Positions 5,672-8,305 of a stretch of 8,305 nucleotides of DNA are shown piece after piece. Within the stretch, counting starts at the first letter, position 1. Every line of letters begins with the position of its first letter. The stretch spans positions 1 through 8,305 of the forward strand of contig WFVK01000017.1 in NCBI GenBank assembly GCA_015491705.1. Direction: 5' to 3'. A program made the position numbers and the translations under genes. The DNA is from Nitrospirota bacterium (GTDB lineage: Bacteria; Nitrospirota; Thermodesulfovibrionia; UBA6902). The notes under the pieces are model-generated. The model was not told where the DNA came from, made no database searches, and saw nothing but the letters and a program-made list of their open reading frames with translations.

Positions 5672-7147
5672 TCACCTTGCACCGACCCCTAATAACACAA
5701 CCGGTATGGTCTTGAAGAGTATTTTGAAATCAAGCCATAAGGACCAGTTATCAATATATTGAAGATCAAGCCTCATCCATTCGTTAAAATCAACTATTTC
5801 ATTCCTGCCGCTTATCTGCCACAGGCAGGTAATGCCCGGCCTCATACTGAGCCTCCGTCTCTGCCAGATCGTGTATTTCTCCACCTCGGAAGGCAGGGGC
5901 GGTCTTGGCCCGACCAGACTCATATCCCCTTTCACTACATTCCATAACTGCGGGAGTTCATCCAGACTGTACTTTCTGAGCCATTTACCGACCTTCGTTA
6001 TTCTCGGATCATTCGTCATCTTGAATACCGGTCCGTTCATTTCATTATATTTAAGTATATCTTTAAGTTTGGATTCAGCCTCGACTATCATCGTCCTGAA
6101 TTTGTACAACATGAATCTCCTGCCGTACAAAGTGCACCTTTCCTGTTTAAAAAAGACCGGGCCGGGAGATGTCGTTTTTATAAGGACACATATAATCACA
6201 AAGAGGGGAGCGAACAGCACGATTCCGGCCAGCGAGGCCGAGAAATCAAATATCCGCTTCACGAAGAGATGCCCCAGTTTGTCCGTTGTGCTTTCAAAGG
6301 CCACCAGTGGAAATCCCTGGAGGTCGGTCTGTTTCGCCCTTGAAAATTTCAGTTCGAATAAGTCCACAGCCAGATTGACCTTCAGGCCGGCGCTCTCACA
6401 ATAGAGAATTGCATTTTCTATCCTGTCCAGAAAGGAGCGGGGCACGATAAATACAATCTCGTCCACGACATTCTTGCTTATTATTCCCGGCACATCATCC
6501 AGTGACCCTATGACTTCATATCCATTTATGATTTCTCCCTTCTTTCCGGGATCCATATCTATGAGCCCGATGATCTTTATGCCCCAGTCGGGATTATTGT
6601 GAACCAGATCCATGAAATTCTTCGCTCTTTTGTTGGTGCCAACGACGAGTATTCTCCTGAACACTATCAGGGCGCTTCTGAAGCTGGTGTCCCGTCTTCT
6701 GAGCACTTTGACTATATGCAAAAGCAGGATCTTCTCGAGGCTGATAAGAATTGCCGCGGAAAGAAACGTAAAACCAATAAACAGCCTGCTTATATCTTCC
6801 TGTCTCCTGAGGATAAAGACATAACTTCCGAAAACAATAAATCCGACAAATGTCGTCTTAAATACGATAAGCAGCGATGAAGGCATCTGCACCACGCCCG
6901 GGGACTTGTACATACCGAAGTAAGACAGGAGAACTCCCCATATAACAAGGAGCAGCGGCAAAAACCCGGCATAATAATCTATGGATCTGAGATTTTCATC
7001 CGTCAGATAGTCTCCCAGAAAACTTACCGGGTAAATGTTGAGAATCTTATCCCTCAGCAGATAGCCTATAAAAAATGACACGGCAACCAGGCAAAGATCG
7101 CTGATTATCTCAACCCTTTTGAATATCCTGTTCTGTTCTTTTATCAT
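5672..7147 (-). CDS. Polyprenyl-phosphate hexose-1-phosphate transferase (WbaP/WcaJ type)
   Basis: The 491-residue protein starts polymer synthesis by moving a sugar 1-phosphate from a UDP-sugar to undecaprenyl phosphate at the inner membrane. The N-terminal part has four likely membrane segments (about 14-31, 61-79, 98-113, 121-141). A Rossmann-like CoA-binding-type domain follows with VVGTNKRA at 168-175 and GIKIIGLIDMD at 189-199. The C-terminal bacterial sugar transferase domain (about 296-491) has a hydrophobic re-entrant helix (301-322), PGPVFFKQER, YKFRTM, SLDELPQLWNV with the catalytic Asp396-Glu397 pair, GPRPPLP and RPGITCLWQISGRN. Length and layout match the long, large-form transferases. 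Glucose or galactose 1-phosphate is the usual substrate, but the sequence does not decide. Its ATG shares one base with the TGA of the barrel gene (TGATG), and no clear ribosome site is seen, so translational coupling is likely. Confidence 0.95.
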   Translation of the reverse strand: MIKEQNRIFKRVEIISDLCLVAVSFFIGYLLRDKILNIYPVSFLGDYLTDENLRSIDYYAGFLPLLLVIWGVLLSYFGMYKSPGVVQMPSSLLIVFKTTFVGFIVFGSYVFILRRQEDISRLFIGFTFLSAAILISLEKILLLHIVKVLRRRDTSFRSALIVFRRILVVGTNKRAKNFMDLVHNNPDWGIKIIGLIDMDPGKKGEIINGYEVIGSLDDVPGIISKNVVDEIVFIVPRSFLDRIENAILYCESAGLKVNLAVDLFELKFSRAKQTDLQGFPLVAFESTTDKLGHLFVKRIFDFSASLAGIVLFAPLFVIICVLIKTTSPGPVFFKQERCTLYGRRFMLYKFRTMIVEAESKLKDILKYNEMNGPVFKMTNDPRITKVGKWLRKYSLDELPQLWNVVKGDMSLVGPRPPLPSEVEKYTIWQRRRLSMRPGITCLWQISGRNEIVDFNEWMRLDLQYIDNWSLWLDFKILFKTIPVVLLGVGAR

Positions 7148-8280
7148 CAGAACGTCTTTTTCAGGCTTATGGAAACCGTATTGCGCCTGTACCCGTAATC
7201 TTCCCGTGTGGAATCATAATCGGAAAAGGCATATCGAAGCTGTCCGGTAAAGTCTTCAAGGAAGGCATATGAGAATGTAACATCCGCCCCTGTAAGCGTG
7301 TTGATTACCCCTGTTTCGAGGAATTTCCCCTCACCATAAAAACCCAGCAGTTTGAAACCGAGTTTATCAGATAGCTGTCTTATGAAATTTGCAGAGGCCC
7401 GCCAATTACTGAAAACATCTTTCCGGTCGGATACCGACCTCTCACGTTTTATAAATGAAAGTTTCACCCTGGTCTTTCTGTCTATTTCATCCGTAAGAGA
7501 ACTCTGAATATAATTTTTAGTAACACCGAAAGACGGCAGATAGCTTACTCCCACACTTGCATTGATATGAAGCTTCTTCTTTAAATACTGTTTTATGCCG
7601 ACGGCAGCGGTGTGGTTTGAAATATCGAAACTGTTCCTGGAGAAATGATATGACAGGAAAAGAGTTGTGGCGGTGTTACGGCGGTAATTAACATTAAATC
7701 CCAGATCATTCCGTGAAGAATCCCTTAAATCTTCCTTGGGAAACCTGGTTACCGTATATGCATAATTTGAATTGACCGTAAAATGATCACCTAAGTTCCT
7801 CTGGTAATTAACAGCGGCCCTGTTACGGAAAGTCTCCCGTCTTCCCCTCACCCTTCCGAACTCCTCCTCGAAACCCGCCGGAGTCCGGGAATGCGAAAAT
7901 GCATCCGTCAGCTTTATCCTGTCGTACGCTGAAAACTCATTAAGAAAGCTCAGAGATACTCTCTCCGAGGAACTCTTGATTTCATCATACTTGCTGTGGA
8001 AACGTTCATTTGCACTGGCGTTAAGAGACAGTGAACGCCTTCTGCCTTCATATCGCACACCCACATCAAGTCCCAGCGCCGTGACAAAATCCTCTTTTCT
8101 GTCTTCTCTGGTGAACGTCAGGTTGTCATCATAGGTTTCCGTAACAGAGGTCTGCACATTAATATCCATCCCCCTGTACGGGAAGGCGTAAGCATTTAAT
8201 GAACATAGCAGTACACTCAAGAGAAGCGTGCAGAAGCTTACAATAAATCCGGTATTGGTAACAGAGCGATTTTCAACCAT
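7147..8280 (-). CDS. Outer-membrane beta-barrel protein of the polysaccharide locus
   Basis: This 377-residue protein has a signal peptide with a hydrophobic stretch at about 11-29 and a likely cut after AYA (residue 32). The mature part starts VQTSVTETYDDNLTFTRED, as in the BBP2-like and EpsL-like barrels found in exopolysaccharide loci. Alternating polar/hydrophobic stretches with many Tyr, Asn and Arg run through it, and it ends SISLKKTF, the terminal Phe signal used by the BAM complex. The role is inferred: it may be the outer-membrane pore or partner for polymer release, since the SLBB export protein shows no pore helix of its own. A TGA directly precedes the ATG at 8280, so no longer start exists. 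The 25 bases visible upstream have no Shine-Dalgarno match, so the start may be coupled to an unseen upstream gene or poorly initiated. The family assignment is less sure than the barrel call. Confidence 0.85.
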   Translation of the reverse strand: MVENRSVTNTGFIVSFCTLLLSVLLCSLNAYAFPYRGMDINVQTSVTETYDDNLTFTREDRKEDFVTALGLDVGVRYEGRRRSLSLNASANERFHSKYDEIKSSSERVSLSFLNEFSAYDRIKLTDAFSHSRTPAGFEEEFGRVRGRRETFRNRAAVNYQRNLGDHFTVNSNYAYTVTRFPKEDLRDSSRNDLGFNVNYRRNTATTLFLSYHFSRNSFDISNHTAAVGIKQYLKKKLHINASVGVSYLPSFGVTKNYIQSSLTDEIDRKTRVKLSFIKRERSVSDRKDVFSNWRASANFIRQLSDKLGFKLLGFYGEGKFLETGVINTLTGADVTFSYAFLEDFTGQLRYAFSDYDSTREDYGYRRNTVSISLKKTF

Positions 8281-8305
8281 TCAATTAATAAAAACAAGCG
8301 GTAAC

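Noticed and set aside
8281..8305. Promoter or end of a preceding gene at the right edge
   Set aside because: Only 25 bases are visible; one frame ends in a TGA touching the ATG, but eight codons cannot support a gene call.

Overview
The window is a stretch of an exopolysaccharide or capsule biosynthesis locus of the Wzx/Wzy-dependent type. All six genes I can support lie on the minus strand, so the locus reads from right to left. A signal-peptide outer-membrane beta-barrel protein and an export protein of the Wza/OPX class indicate a Gram-negative (diderm) bacterium. The GC content is moderate and protein style would suit Nitrospirota or Desulfobacterota, but that is a low-confidence inference with no marker gene to confirm it.

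Layout in transcription order: (1) 8280-7147, an outer-membrane beta-barrel protein; (2) 7147-5672, a polyprenyl-phosphate hexose-1-phosphate transferase whose start codon overlaps the previous stop by one base; (3) a 255-base gap, AT-rich in its downstream part, with a promoter candidate and a palindromic element; (4) 5416-4007, a periplasmic polysaccharide export protein with four tandem SLBB repeats; (5) 3990-2395, a Wzz-type co-polymerase fused to a C-terminal tyrosine-kinase-like domain whose nucleotide-binding motifs are degenerate; (6) a 114-base gap holding a second copy of the palindromic element between short direct repeats; (7) 2280-1339, a GalE-type NDP-sugar 4-epimerase; (8) 1305 to beyond the left edge, a Wzx-type flippase.

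How they would work together: the epimerase supplies a nucleotide sugar, the transferase loads the first sugar phosphate on undecaprenyl phosphate, glycosyltransferases outside the window complete the repeat unit, and the flippase turns it to the periplasm. A polymerase, not seen here, would extend it under control of the Wzz protein. The SLBB export protein and the beta-barrel would carry the polymer across the periplasm and outer membrane.

The points most worth a second look are the apparently dead kinase domain on the co-polymerase, the expanded near-identical-length SLBB array, the lack of a lipobox or an obvious outer-membrane helix in the export protein beside a separate barrel gene, and a 17-base palindromic element shared by the two largest intergenic gaps. 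I saw no tRNA, rRNA, CRISPR array, insertion sequence or plus-strand gene.
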